A stretch of 58,982 nt of DNA from positions 1 through 58,982 of the forward strand of contig JANXMB010000148.1 of NCBI GenBank assembly GCA_025354865.1. Direction: 5' to 3'. The notes under the pieces are model-generated. The model searched no databases, was not told the origin of the DNA, and saw only the letters and a list, made by a program, of their open reading frames with translations. The position numbers were made by a program, and so were the translations under genes. The stretch is from Acetobacteraceae bacterium (GTDB lineage Bacteria; Pseudomonadota; Alphaproteobacteria; Acetobacterales; Acetobacteraceae). Of this stretch, positions 1 through 8,478 are shown in pieces. How positions within the stretch are numbered: position 1 is the stretch's first letter; the number at the start of each line of letters is the position of its first letter.

Positions 1-187
1 GTGCGGTCGGTGGAGGCGGTTGGGTCGGAACCGTGAATCGCACGCTCAAATCTAGCGTGCGGTCGGTGGAGGCGGTTGGGTCGGAACCGTGAATCGCACG
101 CTCGAATCTAGCGTGCGGTCGGTGGAGGCGGTGGAGCCGGAACCGTGAATCGCACGCTCGAATCTAGCGTGGAGGCGGTTGGGCCGG
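1..187. repeat. 56-bp tandem repeat carrying hairpins
   Basis: Three near-identical 56-bp units lie at 1-56, 57-112 and 113-168, followed by a fourth partial copy (169-187) that lacks about 9 bases. Each unit contains a perfect 8-bp inverted repeat, CGCACGCT and AGCGTGCG, around a 7-base loop, and the hairpin spans the junction between units. The array starts at the window edge, so its full length is unknown. It lies just downstream of the minus-strand acetamidase gene. I see no coding signal in it. Confidence 0.85.
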
Positions 188-199
188 CGCGGACGCAGG

Positions 200-1150
200 C
201 TAGAACAGCAGGCCCTTCCGCAGCAGCCCGTGCACGCCTTTTTCGCCGTTTACCGTCTGCGTCACGTGGAAATCGACCGCGAGGGAGCAGAACTGATAGG
301 CCTGCTCCCGCGACAAGTTTGATCGCTCGGCGATGAACGCAATCATCTGCCGCAGCGCCTGCTTCATCGCCTGATCCAGGTCTTCGTGCATACCCATGCT
401 AATATAATGGGTCGGGGTTTCCGCACGCGGGTAGGTTGCTAGCGGCGCGCCGGAGGCCTTGTGCAGCACGAAGGTGAAGGTGCCGGTCAGGCAGATCTCC
501 AGCGCGTTGATGCAGACCTCCCCATCGCCTTGCACGCCGTGCCCGTCGCCAGCCGAAAACAGCGCGCCTTCCGCCCACACGGGCAGGAAAAGCGTGGAAC
601 CCTGGGTCAGTTCCTTGTTGTCGAGGTTGCCGCCATGCTCGCGCGGCTGAATGGTAGAGATGGTGCCGTAGCCCGGTGGCGGCGCGACGCCCATGACGCC
701 GAAAAATGGCGCGAGCTTCAATTCCGTGCCCCATGGCAGCGTGCACACGCCGCGGGCGCGATCCACCGGAATATGGGACAGGAATTTTTCGGGGAAATCT
801 TCGGGCAACGTGCCGGCCAGCGGACGAAAGCCGCAGTAGCCCCAATCGGCACCGACCTCGATCTTATCGATCCGCACCTCCAGCAGATCGCCGGGCATGG
901 CACCGGCGATCGCCACCGGCCCGGTCAGGATGTGCCCTGGCGCTCGCGGCGGATTGGCAGCGTGGAGGGCGGCCAAAGCGGGCGGGACGGTCAGCCCCGA
1001 CCCGGGTGGTGGCATAACCTCCGGCCCGCCGGACAAGCATTCCAGCACCACCGTGTCCCCGGAGTTGACCAGAACGACCGGCTTATACGCGGCATCGAAC
1101 GTGCCCCACCGAATGGTCGACGCGATTGCGGGAATGCGGTGCATGGCCAT
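200..1150 (-). CDS. Acetamidase/formamidase family protein
   Basis: This 316-residue protein belongs to the FmdA/AmdA family, cytoplasmic metal-dependent hydrolases that release ammonia from formamide or short amides. Family features visible are the early HRIPA segment, GDTV near residue 32, a glycine-rich GPVAIAGAMPGDLLEV stretch near 77-92, HGGNLDNKEL near 172 and AGDGHGVQGDGEVC near 201, which carries probable metal-ligand histidines and aspartates. The length fits the shorter members of the family. An alternative ATG lies two codons in. The substrate cannot be told from sequence. It stands alone, followed by the tandem repeat array. Confidence 0.85.
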   Translation of the reverse strand: MAMHRIPAIASTIRWGTFDAAYKPVVLVNSGDTVVLECLSGGPEVMPPPGSGLTVPPALAALHAANPPRAPGHILTGPVAIAGAMPGDLLEVRIDKIEVGADWGYCGFRPLAGTLPEDFPEKFLSHIPVDRARGVCTLPWGTELKLAPFFGVMGVAPPPGYGTISTIQPREHGGNLDNKELTQGSTLFLPVWAEGALFSAGDGHGVQGDGEVCINALEICLTGTFTFVLHKASGAPLATYPRAETPTHYISMGMHEDLDQAMKQALRQMIAFIAERSNLSREQAYQFCSLAVDFHVTQTVNGEKGVHGLLRKGLLF

Positions 1151-1177
1151 CGGCTGGACTCCGGCGGAACAGTCGGT

Positions 1178-1414
1178 TCAGCGGGTTGTGGTGGATTCGC
1201 GCGTGGTCGCCGAGGCCTGCGCCCCTGGAAGGGTGCCAGCCGGCTTGTCCGCCGCAGCTTCCATCGACGCATCGTCGGGTTCGGCCATGTTCTTCTTGAA
1301 GGATTTGATGCCCTTCGCGAAGTCGCCCATCAGGCTGCTGACCTTGCCGCCGCCGAACAGCAGCAGAACGACCAGCAGCACCACCATCCAGTGCCAGATG
1401 CTGAAACTACCCAT
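1178..1414 (-). CDS. tatA: Sec-independent translocase subunit TatA/E
   Basis: A 78-residue TatA-family protein of the twin-arginine translocation pore. The N-terminal transmembrane helix (about residues 5-22, ending LLLFGGGKV) is followed by an amphipathic helix with the typical [10 protein letters not shown] pattern and then a polar, poorly conserved tail. GGAGG-like bases precede the ATG. No tatB or tatC is adjacent, although in many alphaproteobacteria tatABC are clustered, so the other components must be elsewhere. The upstream neighbour on the same strand is outside this transcription unit, and the acetamidase gene lies downstream. Confidence 0.9.
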   Translation of the reverse strand: MGSFSIWHWMVVLLVVLLLFGGGKVSSLMGDFAKGIKSFKKNMAEPDDASMEAAADKPAGTLPGAQASATTRESTTTR

Positions 1415-1742
1415 GAAACCTCCATCCCAGTATGGACGTATGCAGAAACGCCCATCCGTAAGACCTCTCTATAGGCGCACAGGCGCGGGCTGCCAACGGA
1501 TTGTACGGACGCCGAGCGCCCGGTGCGCATCGCCTGCGGCACGTCGCGTTTTGTCGTGCGGATTTCGTTGCGATTGACCGTGAGAAAGCGTAGCCTTTTC
1601 AAGGCCGGTAAACCAGGACGATCAGAACGGTGTCCAGGATACCGCCGGAGGGAGGGCGTGACGGCCTAAAAGCCGACCGCCCGCGTTCAACAGGGCGTCT
1701 GGCCGACGGCTCGGAACGCTCGCAGGCAGAAAGGCGACGTCG
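1415..1742. other. Gene-free stretch between tatA and the cold-shock gene
   Basis: This 328-base interval separates the divergent tatA and cold-shock genes and must hold both promoters. Cold-shock genes often have long 5' leaders, but I could not identify a cold box, a terminator or a confident promoter here. Confidence 0.4.
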
Positions 1743-1949
1743 ATGCCCCAGGGCATTGTTAAATGGTTCAATCCGACCAAAGGCTTCAGAGTCATCGCGC
1801 CGGACACCGGGGGCAAAGACGTTTTCGTCCATATTAGCGCCGTCCAGAAAGCCGGACTGCGGACGCTGAACGAAAACCAGAAACTCGGCTTCGATGTCGA
1901 ACAGCAGCAGAACGGACGCGCAGCAGCGGTCAACCTCGTGCCCTCCTGA
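1743..1949 (+). CDS. Cold-shock domain protein (CspA family)
   Basis: A 68-residue single cold-shock domain, the usual length for the family, which binds single-stranded RNA or DNA and acts as an RNA chaperone. KWFN at residues 7-10 and the RNP2 motif VFVHI are intact. The RNP1 motif is altered: the usual KGFGFI is KGFRVI at residues 13-18, so one of the stacking aromatics is lost and an arginine added. A weak AAAGG ribosome site precedes the start. It is monocistronic, with pmtA following after a gap. The family call is secure, but the altered RNP1 makes nucleic-acid affinity uncertain. Confidence 0.9.
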   Translation: MPQGIVKWFNPTKGFRVIAPDTGGKDVFVHISAVQKAGLRTLNENQKLGFDVEQQQNGRAAAVNLVPS

Positions 1950-2082
1950 TTGGGTATACCGGAATTGGGTGTTGCGGGCGGCGCAAGGCACGTCCCACCG
2001 ACCGGCGGGGCGTGAATATCGCTTGCCCTTGCATCGATCGGCTCACTCCACTAGGCAGGGGGCGGCAAAATGAAATTCGTGA

Positions 2083-2763
2083 ATGAATCATACACTGGAT
2101 GACAGGCGCGATAGACGCGCGGGCCCCGGTTTAACGCCGCTTTCGTCGCTTGATACTGCTTCCATCCAAGAGGCATATCGGCGCTGGGCCGGCGTTTACG
2201 ACTCGCTGTTCGGGGCAGTTTCGGCGGCTGCGCGCCGTCGTGCGATCGCCGCAGTCAACCGCCTGCCCGGCCGCGACGTGCTCGAAGTCGGGGTCGGGAC
2301 CGGCTTGGCGTTGCCGCATTACAACACCGACAAGCGGATCACCGGAATCGATCTGTCGGTCGATATGCTGCGTCAAGCCCGCAGCCGCGTGGCCCGCCTG
2401 GGACTCCATTCGGTGCAGGCACTGCACGAGATGGACGCCGAAGCGACCGATTTCCCCGACGATAGTTTCGATACTGCGGTCGCGATGTTCGTCGCATCGG
2501 TCGTGCCCAACCCAAGGCGGCTGCTCGCGGAAATGCGTCGAGTCGTTAAACCCGGCGGCAACATATTGTTTGTAAACCATTTTGCCGCCCCAAAGGGGCC
2601 GCGATGGTGGATCGAACGCGGCATGGCGCCGGCATCCCGAGCACTGGGCTGGCATCCGGATTTTGCGCTAGAGGCGCTGTTTTCTCCCGAAGACCTAGGG
2701 CAGGCGACCATCGACGCCGCGCCGCCGCTCGGCATTTTTACCCTCGCCCGGTTGGCGAATTAA
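2083..2763 (+). CDS. pmtA: SAM-dependent methyltransferase, PmtA-type phosphatidylethanolamine N-methyltransferase
   Basis: A 226-residue class I methyltransferase. SAM motif I is VLEVGVGTG near residues 66-74, with an acidic residue ending strand 2 in ITGIDLS and the later VVPNPRRLLAEMRRVVKPGG and FVNHF segments. The opening YRRWAGVYDSLFGAV and closing PPLGIFTLARL match the Rhodobacter-type PmtA lineage, which methylates phosphatidylethanolamine to phosphatidylcholine at the membrane surface. The N-terminus is about 20 residues longer than usual, so translation may start further in. Other small methyltransferases share the fold, so the substrate is inferred. Confidence 0.75.
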   Translation: MNHTLDDRRDRRAGPGLTPLSSLDTASIQEAYRRWAGVYDSLFGAVSAAARRRAIAAVNRLPGRDVLEVGVGTGLALPHYNTDKRITGIDLSVDMLRQARSRVARLGLHSVQALHEMDAEATDFPDDSFDTAVAMFVASVVPNPRRLLAEMRRVVKPGGNILFVNHFAAPKGPRWWIERGMAPASRALGWHPDFALEALFSPEDLGQATIDAAPPLGIFTLARLAN

Positions 2764-2934
2764 GCCGATCTTCGTCGTGCGGACCGGGTCTGCGCTGGAA
2801 AAATACCTTTATCGCGACAGCAGTCCCGCTGGCATCTTGATCTCCGGCCGTCTGTCCGGTACGCGGTGGGGCACGAGCTTGTCTCGCGGCGCAATGCTGC
2901 TTGGACAACCAATACGGAACGGGTGGGTAGGCTG

Positions 2935-3807
2935 ATGAAGCTTCTTCGACGGTTTTATGCCGCGCTGACGATAACAATCCTGGCGCCGCTGGCGATGCCG
3001 GGTGCGCACGGTGCTTTCGCGCAAGCGCCGAAGCCATGGGAAGTCGGCATGCAGCCGGCGGCGAATCTGATCAAACAGAAAATTATCGACCTGCACGATC
3101 TGGTTTTCTGGATCATCGCGCTGACCACGGTCTTCGTCGCGGCGCTGTTGGTGGTCGTGATGGTGCGTTTCAACGCGAAGGCGAACCCGGTCCCAAGCAG
3201 GACCAGCCATCATACGGGGCTGGAAATCGCGTGGACGGTGATCCCCGTGCTGCTGCTCGTGGTGATGTCGATCCCGTCTTTCCGCCTGATTTATTACCAG
3301 GATCGCACCCCGAACCCCGACCTGACCATCAAGGTCGTGGCGCACCAGTGGTATTGGGAATATGCCTACCCCGACCAAGGCGATTTCTCGATCGAAAGCC
3401 GCTACGTGCGCGACGAAGATCTGAAACCCGGCCAACTCCGCCTGCTCGACGTCGACAATCAGATGGTCGTGCCGGTCGGCAAGAACATCCGCATCCTGAC
3501 CAGCAGCCCGGAAGTGATCCATAGCTTCTTCGTCCCGTCGCTGGGTGTGCAGCGCTACGCGATCCCGGGCCGCACGATCGAGACGTGGTTCTCGGTGGAT
3601 CGCCCTGGCGTTTACTACGGCCAGTGCAACCAGATCTGCGGCGCGGATCACAGCAAGATGCCCATCGCGGTGCACGCGGTGTCGGAACAGGAATTCAAGA
3701 CCTGGACCGAGCAGCAGAAGAAATCGGCCGATGCGGGCGCACCCGCCGGGGCGCCGCCCCGGTTGCTGGCGGCGACCGACACGACGGCGAATCAGGTTCA
3801 GCGCTAA
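2935..3807 (+). CDS. ctaC: Cytochrome c oxidase subunit II
   Basis: Subunit II of the aa3 oxidase accepts electrons from cytochrome c. I chose the ATG at 2935 because it gives a clean signal peptide (KLLRR, hydrophobic core, Ala-Phe-Ala cleavage site); the open frame extends further upstream. Two membrane helices follow (about residues 55-80 and 95-120), with an aromatic QWYWEY segment, then a cupredoxin domain. The CuA ligands are visible as His196, Cys231, Cys235, His239 and Met242. The usual glutamate between the cysteines is Gln233, which should be tolerated because that ligand uses the backbone carbonyl. It is the first gene of the oxidase operon. Confidence 0.97.
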   Translation: MKLLRRFYAALTITILAPLAMPGAHGAFAQAPKPWEVGMQPAANLIKQKIIDLHDLVFWIIALTTVFVAALLVVVMVRFNAKANPVPSRTSHHTGLEIAWTVIPVLLLVVMSIPSFRLIYYQDRTPNPDLTIKVVAHQWYWEYAYPDQGDFSIESRYVRDEDLKPGQLRLLDVDNQMVVPVGKNIRILTSSPEVIHSFFVPSLGVQRYAIPGRTIETWFSVDRPGVYYGQCNQICGADHSKMPIAVHAVSEQEFKTWTEQQKKSADAGAPAGAPPRLLAATDTTANQVQR

Positions 3808-3837
3808 CCGCTGGTTGGCGCGCGAAGGAGACAGACC

Positions 3838-5451
3838 ATGGCCGATACGACCCACGATCATGCGCACGGGCACGATGCCCACGGCCACGATCATCACGAC
3901 CACAAGCCCGGTTTCGTGGCTCGCTGGTTCTTCAGCACCAACCATAAGGATATCGGCACCCTCTATCTGATCTTCGCCGTCGTCGGCGGCGTGGTCGGCG
4001 GGATCCTGTCCGAGATCATGCGTGCGCAGCTCCAGTTCCCCAACAACCACATCGTCACCGATGGGCAACAGTGGAACACGATCATCACCACCCACGGGCT
4101 GCTGATGATCTTCTTCTCTGTCATGCCCGCGCTGATTGGCGGCTTCGGCAACTGGTTCATTCCGCTGATGATCGGCGCGCCCGATATGGCGTTCCCCCGC
4201 TTGAACAACATCAGCTTCTGGCTGCTGCCGCCGGCCTTCGTGCTGATCTGCATCGGCTTGTTCATGGGCGAATCGGGCTCCGGCTGGACGCTTTATCCGC
4301 CGTTGTCGAATGCCACCTACGAACACGGCATGGGCATGGATTGCACCCTGTTCGCCCTCCATCTTGCTGGCGCCAGTTCGCTGCTCGGCGCGATGAACTT
4401 CATCACGACGATCTTCAACATGCGCGCACCCGGCATGACCATGCATAAGCTGCCGCTGTTCGTCTGGGCGTCGCTGGTTACGGCTTGGCTGCTGGTGTTA
4501 GCCGTGCCGGTGCTCGCGGGCGCCATCACGATGCTGATCTGCGACCGCAACTTCGGCACCGCGTTCTTCGATCCGCAGGGCGGCGGCGATCCGGTGCTGT
4601 TCCAGCATCTGTTCTGGTTCTTCGGCCACCCCGAAGTGTACATCATGATCCTGCCGGGCTTCGGCGTGATCAGCCACGTGATCTCGACCTTCAGCAAAAA
4701 ACCGGTGTTCGGTTACCTGGGCATGGTCTACGCGATGGTCGGCATCGGCGTGGTCGGTTTCGTCGTCTGGGCGCACCACATGTATCTGTCGGGCATGGAC
4801 GTCGACACCCGCGCCTACTTCATGGGTGCGACCATGGTGATCGCGGTGCCGACCGGGGTGAAAATCTTCTCCTGGATCGCCACCATGTGGGGCGGCTCCA
4901 TCGAGTTCAAAACCCCGATGCTCTGGGCGATCGGCTTCCTGTTCGTGTTCACCATCGGCGGCGTGACCGGGGTGGTCTGCGCCAACGCCGGCATCGATGA
5001 GGTGATCCACAACACCTACTACGTCATTGCCCACTTCCACTACGTGCTGTCGCTGGGCGCGGTGTTCTCGATCTTCTGCGGGTTCTACTACTGGATTGGC
5101 AAGATGTCCGGCCGGCAGTATCCGGAATTCTGGGGCCGTGTGCATTTCTGGCTGTTCTTCATCGGCGTGAACCTGACGTTCTTCCCGCAGCATTTCCTCG
5201 GGCTGGCCGGCATGCCGCGCCGTTACCCCGACTACCCCGATGCTTTTGCCGGCTGGAACTATGTCTCGTCGGTCGGGTCCTACATCTCCGGCGTGTCGAT
5301 GCTGGTCTTCATGTATGTCTGCTTCAAAACCTTCACCTCGAAGGTTCCGGTCGCCGACAACTACTGGGGCGAAGGCGCGACCACGCTGGAATGGACCCAA
5401 TCGTCCCCGCCCGCGTTCCACACCTACACGGAACTTCCCAGGATTCTCTGA
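3838..5451 (+). CDS. ctaD: Cytochrome c oxidase subunit I (aa3 type)
   Basis: This 537-residue catalytic subunit carries heme a, heme a3 and CuB and pumps protons. [17 protein letters not shown] holds the CuB histidine, the cross-linked tyrosine and the D-channel glutamate; VWAHHMY holds the other CuB histidines; HFHYVLS holds the heme ligands. The D-channel aspartate ([10 protein letters not shown]) and the K-channel lysine (PTGVKIFSW) are present, so it is an A1-type oxidase. The first 22 residues contain nine histidines in an HDH/HGH pattern, an unusual potential metal-binding tail. A GAAGGAG ribosome site precedes the ATG, 30 bases after ctaC. Confidence 0.98.
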   Translation: MADTTHDHAHGHDAHGHDHHDHKPGFVARWFFSTNHKDIGTLYLIFAVVGGVVGGILSEIMRAQLQFPNNHIVTDGQQWNTIITTHGLLMIFFSVMPALIGGFGNWFIPLMIGAPDMAFPRLNNISFWLLPPAFVLICIGLFMGESGSGWTLYPPLSNATYEHGMGMDCTLFALHLAGASSLLGAMNFITTIFNMRAPGMTMHKLPLFVWASLVTAWLLVLAVPVLAGAITMLICDRNFGTAFFDPQGGGDPVLFQHLFWFFGHPEVYIMILPGFGVISHVISTFSKKPVFGYLGMVYAMVGIGVVGFVVWAHHMYLSGMDVDTRAYFMGATMVIAVPTGVKIFSWIATMWGGSIEFKTPMLWAIGFLFVFTIGGVTGVVCANAGIDEVIHNTYYVIAHFHYVLSLGAVFSIFCGFYYWIGKMSGRQYPEFWGRVHFWLFFIGVNLTFFPQHFLGLAGMPRRYPDYPDAFAGWNYVSSVGSYISGVSMLVFMYVCFKTFTSKVPVADNYWGEGATTLEWTQSSPPAFHTYTELPRIL

Positions 5452-5454
5452 GCT

Positions 5455-6417
5455 TTGAGCGACCTGACCGCACCATCGGCCGGCAACGACAGGGGGGAGC
5501 AATCCTCCCTGTCTGCTCATGAGGCCGGCACAGAAGACGACGTTCGCGACTGGATCGCGCTGCTGAAACCCCGCGTCATGAGCTTGGTGGTCTTCACCGG
5601 CATGATCGGCGTCGTCGTCGCACCGGGACACCTGCACCCGATCCTGGCATTCACCGCTGTGCTGTGCATCGCCGTTGCCGCAGGGGCCTGCGGGGCCATC
5701 AACATGTGGTACGATCGCGACATCGACGCGGTCATGCGACGGACCCAAAGCCGCCCCATCCCATCCGGCCGAATCGCCGCCGGCGGTGCCCTCGGCTTCG
5801 GCATCGTGCTGGCCGTGGGGTCGGTGATCGTCATGGAGGTCGCGGTAAACCTCGTGGCTGCCATCGTGCTGGCGATCTCCATCGGGTTCTATGTTTTCAT
5901 CTACACCATGTGGCTGAAGCGTCGCACCCCGCAGAACATCGTGATCGGCGGCGCCGCCGGGGCATTCCCGCCGGTCATCGGCTGGGCCGCCGTGACCGGA
6001 TCGGTGGACCTTATCCCCCTCATCCTGTTCGCCATCGTGTTCATCTGGACACCGCCGCATTTCTGGTCCCTCGCGCTCTGGGCGAACGAGGATTACCGAC
6101 GCGCCGGCGTGCCCATGCTGCCGGTCGTGGCAGGGGCCAAGGAAACCCGCAAGCAGATCGTGCTTTATTCGCTGCTGTTGGTGCCGCTGTCGCTGGTACC
6201 GTGGTTCCTGCACTTTTCCGGCGCGCTCTACGGCGGCACGGCCATCGTCCTGGGCATCGGCTTTCTGGTTTGCGTGGCGCGGGTCTACCGCGATAAACAG
6301 GACGAAGGCGGCAACAGCCTGACGAACGACGCACCGGCACGCGCCGCGTTCAAATTCTCCATCCTGTATCTGTTCATCCTCTTTGCTGCTTTGGCCGTCG
6401 ACCGGCTGATCGGTTGA
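5455..6417 (+). CDS. ctaB: Protoheme IX farnesyltransferase (heme O synthase)
   Basis: A 320-residue UbiA-family membrane prenyltransferase that farnesylates heme b to heme O, the precursor of heme a. The first aspartate-rich motif NMWYDRDIDAVMRRTQSRPIP (about residues 83-103) and the second region around WANEDYRRAGVPMLPVV are clear, with about nine membrane helices. The start is a TTG three bases after the ctaD stop. Position within the oxidase operon agrees with the function. Confidence 0.96.
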   Translation: MSDLTAPSAGNDRGEQSSLSAHEAGTEDDVRDWIALLKPRVMSLVVFTGMIGVVVAPGHLHPILAFTAVLCIAVAAGACGAINMWYDRDIDAVMRRTQSRPIPSGRIAAGGALGFGIVLAVGSVIVMEVAVNLVAAIVLAISIGFYVFIYTMWLKRRTPQNIVIGGAAGAFPPVIGWAAVTGSVDLIPLILFAIVFIWTPPHFWSLALWANEDYRRAGVPMLPVVAGAKETRKQIVLYSLLLVPLSLVPWFLHFSGALYGGTAIVLGIGFLVCVARVYRDKQDEGGNSLTNDAPARAAFKFSILYLFILFAALAVDRLIG

Positions 6418-6422
6418 ATCCC

Positions 6423-6572
6423 ATGGCTGACTTCCCCCGCCCCCTCGTCGGCACCGAAGCCGACACGTTCCGCCGTCGCCGGCGCGGGCGCAATCTGGCG
6501 ATCGTCCTGGTGCTCGCCGGGCTCTCGGTCCTGTTCTATGCCATCACCATCGTGAAGTTGGTGCAGCACTGA
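6423..6572 (+). CDS. Small single-helix membrane protein of the oxidase operon (CoxF-like)
   Basis: A 49-residue protein starting at the ATG five bases after ctaB and ending one base before ctaG. It has a basic RRRRRGR patch (about residues 18-23) followed by one hydrophobic helix of roughly 21 residues and a short KLVQH end. Many alphaproteobacteria have such a small protein at exactly this position between ctaB and ctaG, often labelled CoxF or an oxidase-assembly small protein. The function is unproven; the call rests on position and architecture rather than on conserved catalytic residues. Confidence 0.8.
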   Translation: MADFPRPLVGTEADTFRRRRRGRNLAIVLVLAGLSVLFYAITIVKLVQH

Positions 6573-6573
6573 C

Positions 6574-7170
6574 ATGCGAACCCGCACGAGCAATCGCGTC
6601 GTCGGGTTCGCCCTCGCCTCGGTCATCGTCGGCATGGTCGGCCTGTCGTTCGCCGCCATCCCGCTTTACCGAGCGTTCTGTGCCGCAACCGGTTATGGCG
6701 GCACACCGAAGATCGGGATCGCGGCGGCGCCCGGCGGCAACGGCAAAACCATCCGAGTCCGCTTCAACGCCGACACCAACCCCGGCCTTCCCTGGCAATT
6801 CGCCCCCGACGTCACCGAAATGACGGTGCCGCTCGGCGAGGACCATTTGGCGGCCTACCACGCCCACAACAAGGCAAACCGAGCGGTGACGGGCGTGGCG
6901 CTCTATAATGTCACACCCGAAAAGGCCGCCAAATATTTCCACAAGACCGCGTGCTTCTGTTTCAACGAACAGACGCTGGAACCCGGCGAAGACATGAGCT
7001 TCCCGCTCAGCTTCTGGATCGACCCGGAAATCGCCAACGACCCGAACACCGCCGATGTGCACGACATCGTGCTGTCCTACACTTTTTACAAAGCGCTGGA
7101 CGACGCGGCGAAGTCCGGAGCGCTGGCGAAGGCCGGTCCGCATGTCGGTTCCGGTCCGAAGACGAATTGA
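6574..7170 (+). CDS. ctaG: Cytochrome c oxidase assembly protein CtaG (Cox11 family)
   Basis: A 198-residue Cox11-type copper chaperone that delivers copper to CuB of subunit I. There is one N-terminal transmembrane helix (residues 8-30), then PLYRAFCAATGYGG, then a periplasmic immunoglobulin-like domain bearing the copper-binding CFCF motif in KTACFCFNEQTLEPGE. The length matches the family. It begins one base after the preceding small gene, so translational coupling is likely. Confidence 0.96.
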   Translation: MRTRTSNRVVGFALASVIVGMVGLSFAAIPLYRAFCAATGYGGTPKIGIAAAPGGNGKTIRVRFNADTNPGLPWQFAPDVTEMTVPLGEDHLAAYHAHNKANRAVTGVALYNVTPEKAAKYFHKTACFCFNEQTLEPGEDMSFPLSFWIDPEIANDPNTADVHDIVLSYTFYKALDDAAKSGALAKAGPHVGSGPKTN

Positions 7171-7263
7171 ACTGCGCCCGCCCCTTGAACTTGGGCGGAA
7201 ATTGGCGATTATGGGCCAGCCGTGCCGGGGCGGTTTCCCCGGCGGAATTGTAATGGATTCGGC

Positions 7264-8112
7264 ATGAGCAGCGACGCACACGATGCCCCGGCCCCGGCAG
7301 GTCACGGACTGAAACAACCCTACCATCTGGTGGACCCCAGCCCGTGGCCGATCATTGGCGCACTCGGTGGCTTCCTGACCGTGTTCGGTATCGTCCTGGC
7401 CGCGCACTACAACAACTACATGGTGCTCGTGGCCGGCGCCTTGATCGTGATCGCAACCATGGCCGGCTGGTGGCGCGACGTCGTCAAGGAAAGCCGCACT
7501 CCCGGCCTGCACAGCAAGGTTGTGCAACTCGGTTTGCGTTACGGCATGCTGCTTTTCATCTCCAGCGAGGTGATGTTCTTCGTCGGCTTCTTCTGGGCCT
7601 ACTTCAACTTCCTGCTGTTCCCGGAAACCCAGGGCAACGGGCAGACCGTCTGGCCGCCGGCCAACGTCTTCACCTTCGATCCGTTCCATCTGCCGCTGTT
7701 GAACACGATGATCCTGCTGCTCTCGGGCACCACGGTGACCTGGGCGCATCATGCGCTGCTGGAAGGCAACCGCCGCGACTTGCTGCGCGGGCTGGGCCTG
7801 ACGGTGATCCTGGGCGTGCTGTTCACCTGCTGTCAGGCGCTGGAATACTCCCACGCGCCGTTCAAGTTCTCCGGCGGTGGCGTCTATTCCTCGGTGTTCT
7901 TCCTCGCAACCGGCTTCCACGGCTTCCACGTCATCGTCGGCACCACCTTCCTGGCCGTCTGCTGGTTCCGTGCCAAGGCGAACCACTTCACGCCGGAGCG
8001 CCACTTCGGGTTCGAAGCCGCCGCCTGGTATTGGCACTTCGTCGACGTCGTGTGGCTGTTCCTGTTCGCCTGCATCTACTGGTATGGCGCAGGTCAGATC
8101 GCCGCCGAGTAA
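7264..8112 (+). CDS. ctaE: Cytochrome c oxidase subunit III
   Basis: Subunit III of the aa3 oxidase, 282 residues from the ATG at 7264 (an upstream in-frame start exists but the homologous N-terminus begins here with the KQPYHLVDPSPWP segment). Seven hydrophobic helices are apparent. Conserved segments include SEVMFFVGFFWAYF, WAHHALLEG, GFHGFHVIVGTTFL and a final WYWHFVDVVWLFLF. The subunit stabilises proton pumping by subunit I. Confidence 0.96.
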   Translation: MSSDAHDAPAPAGHGLKQPYHLVDPSPWPIIGALGGFLTVFGIVLAAHYNNYMVLVAGALIVIATMAGWWRDVVKESRTPGLHSKVVQLGLRYGMLLFISSEVMFFVGFFWAYFNFLLFPETQGNGQTVWPPANVFTFDPFHLPLLNTMILLLSGTTVTWAHHALLEGNRRDLLRGLGLTVILGVLFTCCQALEYSHAPFKFSGGGVYSSVFFLATGFHGFHVIVGTTFLAVCWFRAKANHFTPERHFGFEAAAWYWHFVDVVWLFLFACIYWYGAGQIAAE

Positions 8113-8118
8113 GACCGC

Positions 8119-8478
8119 GTGACCGACACCCCGGTCCATTCGGTGCAAACGATACTGAGTTGCCGCTGCCCGCGATGCGGGCGCGGCAAACTCTTTAATG
8201 GGGTGCTGTCCGTCCCCGAACGTTGCCCGGTCTGCGAACTCGATCTCCGCCAAAGCGACACCGGCGACGCGGGCGCCGTGCCCGTGATCGTCCTGCTCGG
8301 CGCAATCGTCGGCGGCCTTGCCATATGGACGGAATTTCGCTTCGAACCGCCGTGGTGGGTGCATGCGGCGATATGGCCGATCGTCACCATCCCCGCCGCC
8401 ATCGGCCTCATGCGGATCGCAAAATCCGCCATGATCGCCATGCAGTTCCGCCACCGATCCACCGAGATGGGATTGTGA
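8119..8478 (+). CDS. DUF983 family membrane protein
   Basis: A 119-residue DUF983 protein starting at a GTG six bases after ctaE. The N-terminus carries a zinc-ribbon-like pair of CxxC knuckles (CPRCG and CPVC, residues about 17-41), followed by two membrane helices. Members commonly sit in alphaproteobacterial cox operons between ctaE and surf1, as here, but a biochemical role is not established. Its stop overlaps the surf1 start in a GTGA. Confidence 0.85.
   Translation: MTDTPVHSVQTILSCRCPRCGRGKLFNGVLSVPERCPVCELDLRQSDTGDAGAVPVIVLLGAIVGGLAIWTEFRFEPPWWVHAAIWPIVTIPAAIGLMRIAKSAMIAMQFRHRSTEMGL

Noticed and set aside
1-187. Possible CRISPR array.
   Set aside because: The units are contiguous, with no variable spacers, and no cas genes are present in the window.
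2809-4446. 545-residue minus-strand frame opposite ctaC and ctaD.
   Set aside because: A GC-driven shadow of the oxidase genes with His- and Arg-rich low-complexity translation.
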